A stretch of 64,000 nucleotides of DNA, taken from Platanthera guangdongensis (Eukaryota; Streptophyta; Magnoliopsida; Asparagales; Orchidaceae). The stretch's first letter is position 1. Each line of letters begins with the position of its first letter. The position numbers were made by a program, and so were the translations under genes. The stretch covers positions 110,418,568 through 110,482,567 of the forward strand of contig CM077153.1 of assembly GCA_039583875.1 (NCBI GenBank), written 5' to 3'. The notes under the pieces were generated by a model. The model was not told the origin of the DNA, did not search any database, and was given only the letters and a program-made list of their open reading frames with translations. This document shows, piece by piece, positions 35,586 through 47,321 of the stretch.

Positions 35586-37367
35586 TGTTGGATCCCTAGT
35601 TGGATTTGGGCTAGGTTCACTAAACTAGGATGTTTGACCCAACATGTATAGCCAGGGTCATGTTTGTGTCCTAGAGTCTAGGCCATGTCCTTAAAATCAA
35701 CATTGCATGGACCAGCCATCAATAGACTACAGAAGACTCAAGACTTAGATAAATTTCAAAGACTCAGGAAATGAGTTCGACGTTCGTCGAACTCAGCTCG
35801 ACGAAAGTCATGCTCAGCTCGATGAACTCAGAGACAATTCTCTGAGCTGAGCTCAACGAACTTAGTTCTCAGGTCGACGATTTATGGATACTCTACTTCA
35901 AATATTCTAAGTCCAGAATATTACTCCAGTCGATGAATTCGTGTTCTCAGCTCGACAAACTTGGACCACGATCTTGACAAGTTGTATCAAGTAGATGTTA
36001 GCAATTCTCAGGTTGACGAAATCAATTCTCAGGTCGATGATTTCTGGACATTTTTCATCTACATTCTCAAGTCCAAGAAACATTTTCACAGAACTCCAAT
36101 CGACGAAGTTAGCATCTCAGCTCGACGATCTTGATGCACAGAATTGGCAAGGTTCTAGAGAAAGCAGTTATCTGTTCTTAGGTCGACGATCTTGGATCTC
36201 CGGTCGATGAACAACAATTATCTGGTCGACGAACATAACTTCTCTGCTCGACGAACTCAGGACCCAGGTCGACGAATTCTGTTCTTCACTCGACGATTTC
36301 TGTGCAGTTCCAGACATGGACTTTTCCTCCCTCTGTCCCTTATTTTAATGCAGTAATTCCTATATAATCAATGCTTAATATTCTCTGAATATTACCGTTA
36401 GATGAAGCATTGATTATGGTCTTCATCAGGATTATTACTTGTCGTTTTTCGATGGGATAGTTGGGGAAATCAATCAATGCAGACATTCTCAAGGTCGTCA
36501 GTAATCAATGCTGAAGAAATTCAAAATGTAGAAGCAAGATTACATGGAAAACTTAAAAAGGAATTTTGTTCTTCCTGTTAGACACACATAGACAGACGAC
36601 AGAGAGGACAATTCAGTATACAGAAAAAGAAATCATACAGTAACAAAGAAACGAGAAGCCCCAAATAGAAAAACAACAGCAAGCTGAAGACGAAGAAAAA
36701 ACATCCATTTAAAATCAAGAGTCTTCTTACTTCTTCATTCCAGGATTCTTCAAGTACAACAACAACTCTATCAGTCAAGAAGTTCCTGGATATCTTCTGG
36801 TCAAGGCTAAATGATTGAAGGCCTACTCACCATGAAGTAAATCTCCAACATTCCTGAACAAATCAATATCTCAGGGGGAGCTTTGTTAACATCAAAGATC
36901 CTCTAAGTCTTCTCAGTTGTATTTGAGAAAGAGAAGACATCATCACTCTCTCACCCCCACTGTAAAAAGGGTTCTTTAACTCCCTTCAAAAGTTATTCCT
37001 GGTTGCAAGTCACCTGATCAAAAAACTTGGGATTGGTTTTTGAGCACCTGATCAAAAGCTCATTGGCGGCAGGTACCTGATCAAAAACCTGAGTGGATTC
37101 CTACCAGGGTGGTAGAAGAGTGGATGTACCCAGGCTGGGAAACCACTATAAAATTCTTGTGTTGTCTGGTTGCCATCTTTTTCTTTTTTCCTTTTGTGGT
37201 TGTGCTAGTTAGGTTGGTGTGTCTGTGATATTAGTTTATATTTGCAGTGCCTGTGGTAGATCACTTTATCTTAGGACTGTTTTTATTTACAACAAAAAGG
37301 CCTTAAAGTTTCAGGATACTCTATTCACCCCCCCTCTAGAGTATATCAGATATAACCATAACTTTCA
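35586..37367 (+). repeat. Sirevirus-like 5' LTR
   Basis: It begins TGTTGGATCCCTAG and ends ACTTTCA before ATTGGCATCAGAC. The first 1.1 kb matches 46222-47321. A TATA-type box TATAAAA lies at 37147-37153. The left junction with gypsy-2 is sharp. Confidence 0.9.
35776..36296 (+). repeat. TCGACGAA / TTCGTCGA dyad cluster 1 (in LTR)
   Basis: At least 15 copies or near copies of CTCGACGAA and GGTCGACGAA occur in 520 bases with irregular spacing. The same core recurs in two internal regions of this element (39128-39370 and 42738-43020) and in the 3' LTR (46411-46935). Confidence 0.88.
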
Positions 37368-37369
37368 AT

Positions 37370-37380
37370 TGGCATCAGAC
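37370..37380 (+). other. Primer-binding site, variant tRNA-Met type (Sirevirus-like)
   Basis: TGGCATCAGAC lies directly after the LTR, one transition from the TGGTATCAGA consensus. Confidence 0.75.
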
Positions 37381-37472
37381 CAGGTTCCTTTGGTTGTACA
37401 AGCTAACCCTTGAACCAAAAGATCCTTTATTAGATCTGATTTTTTATTTTCTATTAGGATTATATACACAGC

Positions 37473-38650
37473 ATGACACAGAACAAAGACTATGCAAGCA
37501 CCAGACCGCCAGTGTGCAACTTAAATAAGTTTGTCATCTGGAAGGCAAGAATAAAAATGTACATGAATTCTATTGATGAGGACATCTACAATTCTATCTT
37601 GATAGGTCCTCCTCAACCAGCTAGATCCACATCAACTTCCAGCACTCATGCAGTTCCACCACCTGAGTGGACTGATGCTCAGAAGAAAGCAAAGATTGTT
37701 GATGCTAAAGCCATGAACATTCTGGCCCAAACAATGTCTGATGATATTTTCTAGAAAGTGGCTGAATGCACTTCAGCTAAGACCATTTTGGACTCTCTCA
37801 ACCAAATGGTGGTTGGCTCTGCTGATGAAAGGAAGGACAGAAGGTCAAATCTCATATCCCAGTATGAGAATTTCAAGAAGGATGAAGCAGAATCTGTTGC
37901 AGACATGTACAACAGATTAAGCTCTATAATCAATGAGATGAAGACCTTGGATAAGGACATCACCCTCACTGAGGTGAATGATAAAATCCTCATATGCTTC
38001 CCAAACTCATGGGATTCAAGGATCTGGGCAATCAAGGAGGTCAGGAGCTTAAATGAGATTTCCACAGAATCTCTATTGGGAAAGCTCAAGTCCTATAAGG
38101 AGCTAATCAAGTCCAGAGAAGCAGCTGAACAAAGGATTCCTCCACCAGCAAGAAAAGAGCACAACCTGACATTCAAGGATGCTAAGGAGACAGAAGCTTC
38201 AACAATAAATGAAGAGCTAATGAGTCTCCTTGCCAAAAGATTTTACAAAACGGCAAGGAAATACTTTAGAAGAAAATCATTCAGGCAGGATGATAAGCCA
38301 AGGTATGACAAAACCCCTACTAAAGAAGTAGTTTGCTTTGGCTGCAGAAAACCTGGACACTTTATCTCAGAGTGTCCAGAGAATCAAAAGAAAGAAATAA
38401 GAAGGAGGACTCCAGAAGACAACAAAGCTCAAGGCCTTCCTCCAGCAAATACAGCAAGAAGGAGAAGAGCTTTGTAGCTGAAAACTGGAGTGACACTGAA
38501 CACGAGTCCACATCTCTAGTTCAAGTGAATAGGAAGAAGAGGCAAGGGCCAAAGAAGTCTGCCTCATGGCCATTGATGCCTCCAGAAGTCAATCAGATGA
38601 AGAAGAATCTGAAGATGAAGTAACTTCAGAATCAGAAACTGATCATGTAC
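37473..38650 (+). pseudogene. gag: Sirevirus-like gag
   Basis: The ATG at 37473 begins MTQNKDYAS. The capsid (UBN2-type) region shows F-V-I-W-K-A-R-I-K-M-Y and D-M-Y-N-R-L-S-S-I-I-N-E-M. The zinc knuckle is C-F-G-C-R-K-P-G-H-F-I-S-E-C at about 38334-38375. One TAG at 37752-37754 fits a Trp change, and a frameshift lies between about 38400 and 38566. Between these lesions 239 codons are open. Gag would build the particle. Confidence 0.87.
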
Positions 38651-39264
38651 TTTTAACATTTGATTATAGTTCTGATACTTTCAAAACTGAGTTTAAAACC
38701 TTGTGTATTGATCTAATAAACTCAGAGGAACAAATTAAAATACTTAGGGAAAGACTAGCGAATCAAGAAAATCTAATTTCTAAAAACAATAAAATGAAAG
38801 ATGAACTAACTCTAGCCAATGAACAAATCATGAATTTAAAAACAGAGCTATATGAGGCCAAACAACGTGAGGAATCTGTCAATGGGAGAAGCCTTAAGCT
38901 GATGGACATCACAAGCACAGTCAATGCCAGACTGAATGGCAAACTGGGCTTGGGTGCATCATCAAGTTTACCCCCCATTCTCAAGAAGAACATATTATCA
39001 ACCCCCATCAGATTTGTTGCAGCTAAGGGTAAAGAGGTAATAAACAACAAACAAACCACAGAAGAATTACCTAAAAATCAAAATAACAGAAACCAGAAGA
39101 CTTTAAGTAAAAACAAAGTTCTACAGATTTCGTCGAACTCAGATCGACAAAATGTGGCCAGTTCGTCGAACCTAAGTCGACGAACTTTGAACGCAAATCT
39201 ATATAGTAATAATTCGTCTTACTGCGATCGACGAACTATGTATGGTTCGTCGAGCAGAGATTGA
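38566..39264 (+). pseudogene. Sirevirus-like acidic coiled-coil linker of Gag-Pol
   Basis: Open for 232 codons, starting M-A-I-D-A-S-R-S-Q-S-D-E-E-E. Residues 45-110 have heptad-like spacing (I-K-I-L-R-E-R-L-A-N-Q-E-N-L, N-L-K-T-E-L-Y-E-A-K). The last 45 residues are encoded by the dyad array and become repeated Ser/Asn/Arg-Arg segments. Such a linker between zinc knuckle and protease is usual in Sireviruses. Confidence 0.7.
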
Positions 39265-39370
39265 CGAACTTGGGGCACAAAAAATGGATATGTCCATTCT
39301 CTGAGTAGAGATCGACGATCTCATCTTATTTTGTCGAACTCTGGTCGACGAACTTACAACTTTTCGTCGA
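39128..39370 (+). repeat. TCGACGAA / TTCGTCGA dyad cluster 2 (gag-pol linker)
   Basis: At least nine motif copies in both orientations, such as TTCGTCGAACTCAGATCGAC and TTCGTCGAACCTAAGTCGAC. Each is a pair of arms around a 5-8 base spacer. The cluster lies largely in coding sequence. Confidence 0.88.
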
Positions 39371-39559
39371 TCCCAGACAGACCTAATTAAAAATATAACT
39401 ATAACAGCAACTCAAATCAATCTAGGAAACCTTTTAATCCACTTTCTGATTGGACAATTCCTCGTAGAAGATATCACCCCTTAGGGTATAAATCATAACC
39501 TGAATTTTCAGTAATATCCAGTTTCTCTTATCAACATTATAAAGGACCCAAGGTAACCT

Positions 39560-39900
39560 GGGTCAAGAACAACTAACTGTTTTTATTATAGGAAAATGGT
39601 TCTCCAGTTGTTAATCAAAAATGGTATCTGGACAGTGGATGCTCCAAACACATGACTGACAGCCAGGAAAACTTAAACAACTACAAGTCCAAGCTGGGAC
39701 CAATGGTTATCTTTGGTGATTCAAATTGGGGCCAGTCAGAGGGCTTTGGAGAAGTAAAGATTGGAGCAGTCACTTTCAAAAAGATGACATATATAAGTGG
39801 ACTCAAGCATAACCTCATCTATATAAGACAATTATGTGATGAAGGTTATCAGGTACACTTTAACTCATGATCTTGTATTATTTCTAATAAAGAAAACCAA
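39560..39900 (+). pseudogene. pol: Sirevirus-like protease
   Basis: The active-site motif W-Y-L-D-S-G-C-S-K-H-M-T is intact, with D-S-G at 39631-39639. It continues to Y-I-S-G-L-K-H-N-L-I and a TGA at 39868-39870. This is the only retroelement protease in the window that keeps a normal catalytic triplet. Confidence 0.82.
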
Positions 39901-39959
39901 ACTGTTTTAATTGGAAATAGACTAGGTAACATATATATAGTAGTTTTTCATTCTGCACC

Positions 39960-41195
39960 TTCAGATATATGTTTACTTAATATAGTTAGCAATCAAAATG
40001 AACTATGGCATAAAAGGCTAGGACATGTTAACATGAAAAACATTGCTAGGTTATCTAAAGAAAGCCTTGTGAGAGGTTTACCTTCTAGTCCCTACAAGAA
40101 GGAAGGCATATGCAGTGCTTGTCAACTAGGCAAGCAAACTAAATCTAGCTTTAAATCAGTAAATAAGAGTGATTCACCTAGGATCTTGTACTTGCTACAC
40201 ATTGACCTCTTTGGACCTATTGCTGTACAGAGCCTAGGAGGGAAATCCTATACCCTAGTTATTGTAGATGACTTCTCAAGATTCACTTGGGTGTTCTCTC
40301 TGAGATCTAAGTCAGATACATTCAAGGTTCTTACAGATTTTCTCAGGGCCATATAGATTGAGCACTCTACTCATGTTGCATTTATCAGAAGTCATCATGG
40401 TACAGAGTTTGAGTCTCTTCTTATGCATGAGTTCCGTGAGAAGGAAGATATCAGGCACTACTTCTCAGCTCCTAGAACTCCTCAACAAAATGGGGCAGCT
40501 GAAAGGAAGAATAGAACCTTAATTGAAGCTACAGGCACATTACTTGCAGATGCTTACATTCCCCTATCCTTTTGGGCAGAGGCTGTAAGCACAGCAAACT
40601 ATGTACAGAATAAAAGTTTAATACATAAACTTAAGAATAGGACTCCCTATCAATTGTTTAAAGGGAAGAAACCTAAAATCACATATTTTAAAGTTTTTGG
40701 CTGCATATGTTATATACATAATAACAACAAGAAATATATTAGAAAGTTTGAAGCTAAGGCTGAAGAGGAAATTTTTCTAGGATATTCTCAAGTAAGCAAA
40801 GCTAATATGGTGTTTAACAAATCTTCTTTAAAAATTGAAGAATCAATTCATGTTACTTTTGATGAGACTAACATGTCGTACAAGAAGAAAGAGATTTCTA
40901 CCAATAACACCTTGCAGGTACCTCACTTGTGTGAGAAATTGGGTGAATTAAACCTTCCACAAGAGGTTACATCACCATCTCCTCCACAGGTTGATGAAGA
41001 CAGTGAAGAAGAAAGCACAGAAGTGGTTGAACTTCATTCAATAGCAGACATAATTCCACAAGAGGAATTCATTCCAAATGTTGTTGCTGAACCAACTCCA
41101 CTCACTAATCTTGTCACACTAAGGGATCATCCCATATCTCAAGTGATTGGAGACATACCAAGATGTGATGCATGTCTGTTTCCTCTCTCAAGTTG
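39960..41195 (+). pseudogene. pol: Sirevirus-like integrase
   Basis: The zinc region is complete: H-K-R-L-G-H-V-N and C-S-A-C-Q-L-G-K. The core has D in H-I-D-L-F-G-P and E in N-G-A-A-E-R-K-N-R-T. The second catalytic Asp is replaced: I-R-S-H-H-G-T-E-F, with His at 40393-40395. A TAG at 40354-40356 splits the core. From 40423 the frame is open for 257 codons into the C-terminal linker. Confidence 0.85.
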
Positions 41196-42235
41196 AGCCT
41201 CAATCCATAAAAGATGCTGAGCAAGATACCCACTCGATCATTGCAATGCAAGAGAAACTCAACCAATTTGAGAGATGTAGAATTTGGGATTTAGTTCCAA
41301 GACCCAAAGACTACCCAGTCATTGGAACTAAATGGGTATACATAAACAAACTTGATGTCCATGGTGTAATTGTGAGAAACAAGGCTAGGCTTGTTGCTCA
41401 AGGTTATTTGCAAGAAGAAGGAATAGACTATGACCAAACTTTTGCACCAGTTGTAAGGCTAGAAGCAATCAGAATTTTCCTTTCTTATGCTGTATACAAG
41501 AAGTTCAAATTTTATCAAATGAATGTAAAGAGTGCATTTCTGAATGGAGTACTTAAAGAAGAGGTTTATGTTGAACAACCTCCAGGTTTTATCTCTTCAA
41601 CCCATCCTTCATATGTTTTTAGATTGCATAAAGCTCTTTATGGTCTAAGCAAGCTCCAATAGCTTGGTATGAGACCCTGCTAGCTTTCTGATAGAGCATA
41701 AATTCACTAGAGGCATTGTAGATAAAACATTATTCACTAGGCACCATAAGGATCAAACTTTGTTAGTACAAATATATGTAGATGACATTATATTTGGGTC
41801 TACTAATTCTAAACTATACAAGAGGTTCTCTGACCTCATACATTCAAAGTTTGAAATGAGTAGCATGGGTGAGCGCTCCTAATTCCTTGGTCTCTAAGTG
41901 AAGCAGCTACCTGATGGCATCTTCATCTCCCAGGCTAAATATGTTAAGGAGCTTATTAAAAAGTTTGGGATGGCTGATGCCTCAGCTAATAATACACTCA
42001 TGGCCACTAATGTTGTAATAGACAATGATGAACATGGGAAATCAGTTGATCAAAAATTATATAGGAGCATTGTTGGGTCCCTACTATACCTTACATCAAG
42101 TAGACCTGACATAATGTTTGCCACATGTCTTTGTGTTAGGTTCCAAGTGAACCCTAAAGAATCTCATCTAATTTTTCTAAAAAGGATTTTGAGATATATA
42201 AAAAGTTGTCTTAGTCTAGGACTCTAGTATCCTAC
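41147..42235 (+). pseudogene. pol: Sirevirus-like reverse transcriptase
   Basis: The motifs are [38 protein letters not shown] and Y-V-D-D at 41775-41786. A frameshift starts the domain near 41190 and another with a TAG occurs around 41660-41690. A stop near 41879 precedes the 41898-42227 piece (R-S-I-V-G-S-L-L-Y-L-T-S-S-R-P-D). The catalytic centre is preserved. Confidence 0.85.
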
Positions 42236-42728
42236 TGAGTCAGAATTTGATTTAATTGGATATTCAGATGCTGACTTTGCTGGATGCAGGGTAGACAGGA
42301 AAAGTACCTCATGGACTTGCCAGTTCCTAGGTATGAAATTAGTGTCTTGGTTCTACAAGAAACAATCATTTATGTCTACATCAATTGTTGAAGCAGAATA
42401 TATAGCAGCTTGCAGTTGTTGTTTCCTGATGTTGTGTATTCAAAACCAACTCCTGGACTATGGGTTCAACTTAAATAATTCAACTCTCTTATATGATAAC
42501 ACAAGTGATATATCCATAGCACAAAATCCAGTCCATCATAGTAGGACTAAGCATATAGACATTAGGCATCATTTCATTAGAGAGTGTGTATACAAAAACA
42601 AAATTAAACTTGTCTATATCTGCAATGGTTTACAAAGAGCAGATATTTTCACCAAACCCTTGGATGAAAGAAATCACTTGTTCTTTATAAATCAGCTTGG
42701 AATGATCAATGGAGAAGCTTTAGTTTAA
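42236..42728 (+). pseudogene. pol: Sirevirus-like RNase H
   Basis: It reads G-Y-S-D-A-D-F-A-G-C-R, then V-E-A-E-Y-I-A-A, then L-L-Y-D-N-T-S-D-I-S-I and H-H-F-I-R. The three catalytic acids are visible. 42333-42728 is open for 131 codons, ending N-G-E-A-L-V and a TAA. Confidence 0.85.
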
Positions 42729-42737
42729 TTTCTGTCT

Positions 42738-43020
42738 GCAGTCGATGAATTTTTCAAAGATCGTCGAATGGAGTTCGACAAATAGAGAAAAGTTCTAGAG
42801 AAATTCGTCGAACGGAGATCGAAGAACTCTCTGTGAGTGAAGTTATTTTCATCAAACGGAGATAGACGAATCGAGTTCAGAAAACTTTCGTCGAACGGAG
42901 CTCGACGAAATGTTCTCAAATCTTCAGACTAAGCTCGATGAATTATTTAACTAAAAGATCTTTCGTCGACCTCAGATCGAACAATTCTTTTATTTTTCGT
43001 GGAATAGAGTTTGTCGATTC
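42738..43020 (+). repeat. TCGACGAA / TTCGTCGA dyad cluster 3 (between pol and env-like ORF)
   Basis: About ten copies of TTCGTCGAACGGAG, GCTCGACGAA and variants occur, alternating in orientation. The cluster fills the whole spacer between RNase H and the next ORF. Confidence 0.85.
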
Positions 43021-43100
43021 ATATTCTTAAAAAAACATATATCTATGTTTTTCTTCGACCTCCGTCCCGCGCTTTTAGTTCCATAGCCCTTGATCTCGTT

Positions 43101-43112
43101 TCTCTTTTGCAG
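43101..43112 (+). promoter_or_regulatory. Candidate splice acceptor before the env-like ORF
   Basis: TCTCTTTTGCAG is a textbook plant 3' splice site and lies 8 bases before the ATG at 43120. A spliced subgenomic RNA would be a natural way to express this downstream ORF. The donor was not identified. Confidence 0.45.
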
Positions 43113-43119
43113 GTGCATC

Positions 43120-46075
43120 ATGGCGATTCCAGCGGGAAGTCTTGCAGCAATGAAATATGATACCAGATTTGATGTGGATTTTGAGTCGTTTCAACACTCA
43201 GATCCTATCTTCCTGAATATCTTACAATTGCTTGAAGATCAGTAGTTAAATATTTAGATGACCACCAGGATCAAGCTCGCCGGTGTAGAAATCAGGGAAT
43301 GAGTCTATACTTCCTCCACAACAGATGAGAACACCATGACCGACACAATATCGGGTAATGTTGTCTCTCTTACACCCGCCGTCCTGACTGAGATTTTTGG
43401 CTTAGTAAATGGTGATGAGGAATCAGAAATTGATAGTGATGAATTTAATGGGATATTAAATAAGATGGGTTATTCTGCAAAAACCCCCAACAAACTGCTG
43501 AAGAAACACCTATCTGCTGACTATAAATTTCTAGCAGATATTGTGGGGAAAGTGCTACTGGTAAGCACACTGCCCATGATTACATCATCAGGCATCAATT
43601 TCTGGTGATGTGTGCAGTTATGAACAAGAAGCCAGTGAATTGGGCTCAGATTATGTTTGAACTGATAAAGAAAAAGAACACCAAAAAGGAGGTTTGCTTT
43701 GGAAGGATTCTAGGAATCTTCCTTAAGGAAAATGCTGCTGAATCCCTGGTCACCCCGACCATATTCATAAATGCCTCAAAGAGGCACACATGTGCCCTCT
43801 TTGGCAGGTGGGAGAGGAACATCACCAAGCCAACCAAGGCTTCTTCCTCCTCCAAGCCTTCTGAAAGCATTAGGGCTGTCACAGCCGCTCCTCTAACCCC
43901 AGAAGAGGCCCCCTCCACCTCCAACATTCCTTCTTCTCCTCCACATCAACAACAACAACCACTTCACATTTCTACACCAGTTCCATCTCCTGCACATTCT
44001 CCACCTCCGTCCTCTCCTCAAATAAATCTCACTGCCATCCAATCAACTGAAATCCCATCTTCCCCCATTCAGGAATCCATAAAACACTCTCCTTCCCAAT
44101 CACCACAACCATCCCCACAACACTCCCCTCTTCCACCTCATTTAACTACCACAGATCCTGACACCTTTATCTCCTCCCACACATTTAATCTAGTGATTCC
44201 CCCCCATCATCCCCACATCAAGAATCCATCCTCACAACTGAAATTCCATCTTCTGCACCTGACCACACACACCAAGATATGTCTAGTGCATTTTCTGTTT
44301 GTTCAAATTATGGTCACCACAATCCCTACTCCTCCATTTCTCCAAAATCCCTTTATTTAAATTTCTCTAATATTGCTAAGAATTTGCTTGCCTTGATCTC
44401 TCCCACTCTTCAAAATCTTCTAACTAATGCCCTAGCTCCTCTCACTGCTTCCATCCAAACTCTCTCTGCCACAGTTGCTTCTCTATCCCCTGTCCTTTCT
44501 TCTACGGGACTGGCTCCAGGACTTTCTGCAGCCAGTCAGGGGGAGATGCTTCATGATGAAGAAGTACTAGTGAATGTAGCAGTAGAAACCGCAGCAGCAG
44601 TAGCAGAAAAAGCAGCAGTAGAAGTAGAAGCAGCAACAGCAGCAGAACTTGATTCTTTCATGACTGACTCTTCAGAAAATATAGCAGATCCTTCTGACAT
44701 AATAGATTTAATACAATCAGATACTGATATGGATGAGTCTATTTTGGCTGAGATAGATACAGTTGGTGATTATATTATAAATCCCATAGTTGATCTTTTG
44801 AATTTGTTGAGCATTTTTGATACAGTTCATTTGAACATTCTGTCAGAGCACAGCATACAGCCATCTTTGGCTATAGTCCCCTACACCTCCCCCATAATCC
44901 CCAAGGTTGCCAAATAACTAAAGGCTAGTTTTATTATTCCAGAAGCTCCAGCCATTCAATCTCCACCAAAATCTGATTCCCTCATTATTGCATCCCCTCC
45001 CAGAGACATTTCTGCTCCAACTTTTATTATGGATGACTCCCCAATGCATGATCTTGATGAATTGATCATGGCTGACATAGAAGAAGAGAATAAATCAGTT
45101 GCTGAAAGCACTGATATGTATAGCTCTCCTGCTCCAGCTCAAGCTCCAGCTCCTCTTCCAGCCCCTTCCCAGGCAGAAAAACCATTGATATCTACAGAGG
45201 CTCTAAAAGAGATTAATGCATTGTATGATACTCCATAAGACTCTTCTGATGATGAAGATGATGAAGAGGATTCTGATGATGAGCCTAAGAAGAAAGTCTC
45301 CAAGAAGAGGAAAGCTCCTCTACCTCCTGCTCCAAAACCGAATCCAACAAATGATACTCTCTATTATATACTTCAGAAAATCACACCATAAAAGGGCAGG
45401 CCAGCATGGATGTGGCTGTCCAAGAACCAACAGAAAGAGAGAAAGAAAAGCGGGAAATACTCATCTCCTCCTCAAAGATTCAAGAAAGACCCTCCTCCTC
45501 CTCCACCTGTTGCTGGTGATTCAGGCATTTCATCTCAACGGTCTACCCATTATCAAACATATCAAAGACAGCAGGGTAGATCATCTTCTTCAGTAAGCAG
45601 CCAGCAGAGGCATTATTCATCAGGGAAACAACATCATCAACAACAACAACAAATCACTGAACATCAGAAAGTTGAAAGCCCAAAGAGACCTTCCTCCCCT
45701 CCTGTACCTTTTGAAGATCCAGAAACAGCTACAACTGCAAGGATGGCCAGATTCCAGGAATTGGTTGGCCTATCCATGATCAACAAAACAAAAGCTGAAG
45801 GAAAGGATACTGCTTAATACACTACCATGTCCAAATACAGGAAGGAAGAACTCAACAGGTTTGCTAAAGCTAACAAATTTTTTAATGTTGACGACTATAT
45901 GAAACTGCATCCAGAAGTTGTAGTGTCAAGAGCTACCTCCCTTAATATCATTGGAAATGTTGATATGACAATGACAAAAACTCAAGCAGCAAACCCAAAC
46001 AGGGAAATCAAATTTACACAGCTTGGTGACAAAGCTAAGGAGGTTAAGCCAAAGGAGCAAAAGAAGAAGAAATAA
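43120..46075 (+). pseudogene. Env-like / plant transposon ORF of the Sirevirus-like element, broken
   Basis: The ATG at 43120 begins MAIPAGSLAAMKYDTRF. Coding continues through two frame changes (near 43605 and about 44300) and several stops (43243, 43255, 44917, 45238, about 45390, 45817) to 46075. The first third (L-T-P-A-V-L-T-E-I-F-G-L-V-N-G, A-D-Y-K-F-L-A-D-I) resembles the 'putative plant transposon protein' domain. The middle is Pro/Ser/His-rich, followed by an Ala/Glu/Val run (44581-44650) and a basic C-terminus. No signal peptide or clear transmembrane segment is seen, so 'envelope' is a positional label only. Confidence 0.65.
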
Positions 46076-46209
46076 ATTTTTGAACTGTTTTAGTTTTTCT
46101 GTTATCTTAAAACTGCTTGTTTATATTCTTGATATAAAGCTCTCTGTACATATATATTTGATGCATACTTTACAATTTCCTGCCAGATATATTTAGTGAC
46201 CTCACTCAA

Positions 46210-46221
46210 ATAGGGGGAGAT
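46210..46221 (+). other. Polypurine tract (Sirevirus-like)
   Basis: ATAGGGGGAGAT directly precedes the TGTTGG start of the 3' LTR. Confidence 0.75.
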
Positions 46222-47321
46222 TGTTGGATCCCTAGTTGGATTTGGGATAGGTTCACTAAACTAGGATGTTTGACCCAACATGTATAGATAGGGTCATGTT
46301 TGTGTCCTAGAGTCTATGCCATGTCCTTAAAATCAACACTACATGGACCAGCCATCAACAGACTGCAAAAGACTCAAGACTTAGAGAAATTTCAAAGACT
46401 CAGGAAATGTGTTCGACGTTCGTCGAACTCAGCTCGATGAATGTCGTGCTCAGCTCGACGAACTCAGAGACAATTCTTTGAGCTGAGCTCGACAAACTTA
46501 GTTCTAAGGTCGACGATTTATGGATACTCTACTTGAAATATTCTAAGTCTAGAATCATACTCCAGTCGACGAATTCATGTTCTCAGCTTGACGAACTTGG
46601 ACCACAGTCTTGACAAGTTGTATCAAGTAGCTGTTAGCAGTTCTCAGGTCGACGAAATCAATTCTCAGGTCGATGATTTCTGGACACTTTTCTTCTACAT
46701 TCTCAAGTCAAAGAAACATTTTCACTGAACTCCAGTCGACGAAGTTAACATCTCAGCTCGACGATCTTGATGCACAGAATTGGCAAGGTTCTAGAGAAAG
46801 CAGTTATCTATTCTTAGGCCAACGATCTTGGATCTCAGGTCGACGAACAACAATTATCTGGTCGACGAACATAACTTCTCAGCTCGACGAACGCAGGACC
46901 CAGGTCGACGAATTATGTTCTTCACTCGACGATTTCTGTGCAGTTCTAGACATTGACTTTTTCTCCCTCTGTCCCTTATTTTAATGCAGTATTTCTTGTA
47001 TAATCAATGCTTAATATTCTCTGAATTTCACCGTTAGACGCAGCATTGATTATGGTCTTCATCAGGATTATTACTTGTCATTTTTCGATGGGCAGTTGGG
47101 GAAATCATTCAATGCAGACATTCTCAAGCCCGTTAGTAATCAATGCTGAAGAAATTCAAAATATAGAAGCAAGATTACATGGAAAACATAAAAAGTATTT
47201 TTCTTCTTCCTACGAGACACACATAGACAGACGATAGAGAGGACAATTCAGTATACAGAAAAAGAAATAATACAGTAACACCGAAATGAGAAGCCCCATA
47301 CCAGAAAAACAACAGCAGGCT
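46222..47321 (+). repeat. Sirevirus-like 3' LTR, truncated
   Basis: It matches the first 1.1 kb of the 5' LTR up to ACAACAGCAGGCT, where the 5' LTR continues for another 680 bases. It stops at a junction with an unrelated LTR scrap. Point differences from the 5' LTR are regular but modest. A dyad cluster lies at 46411-46935. Confidence 0.9.

Larger units (their letters stand above)
35586..47321 (+). mobile_element. Sirevirus-like Ty1/copia element with extra 3' ORF
   Basis: 11.7 kb. The order is LTR, primer site, gag with zinc knuckle, acidic coiled-coil linker, protease, integrase, reverse transcriptase, RNase H, a long additional ORF region, purine tract, LTR. A large ORF between RNase H and the 3' LTR is the mark of Sireviruses among plant copia elements. 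The 3' LTR is truncated. Frameshifts and stops are fewer than in copia-1 but present in most domains. Confidence 0.87.

Noticed and set aside
35776..36296. CRISPR-like array of short repeats
   Set aside because: Motifs are short, irregularly spaced and inverted, with no constant repeat and no spacers, and they sit in a plant LTR. A CRISPR array is not credible.
43120..46075. A true viral envelope gene
   Set aside because: No signal peptide, cleavage site or membrane segment could be seen, and the sequence is Pro/Ser-rich with a plant-transposon-like start. 'Env-like' describes position only.
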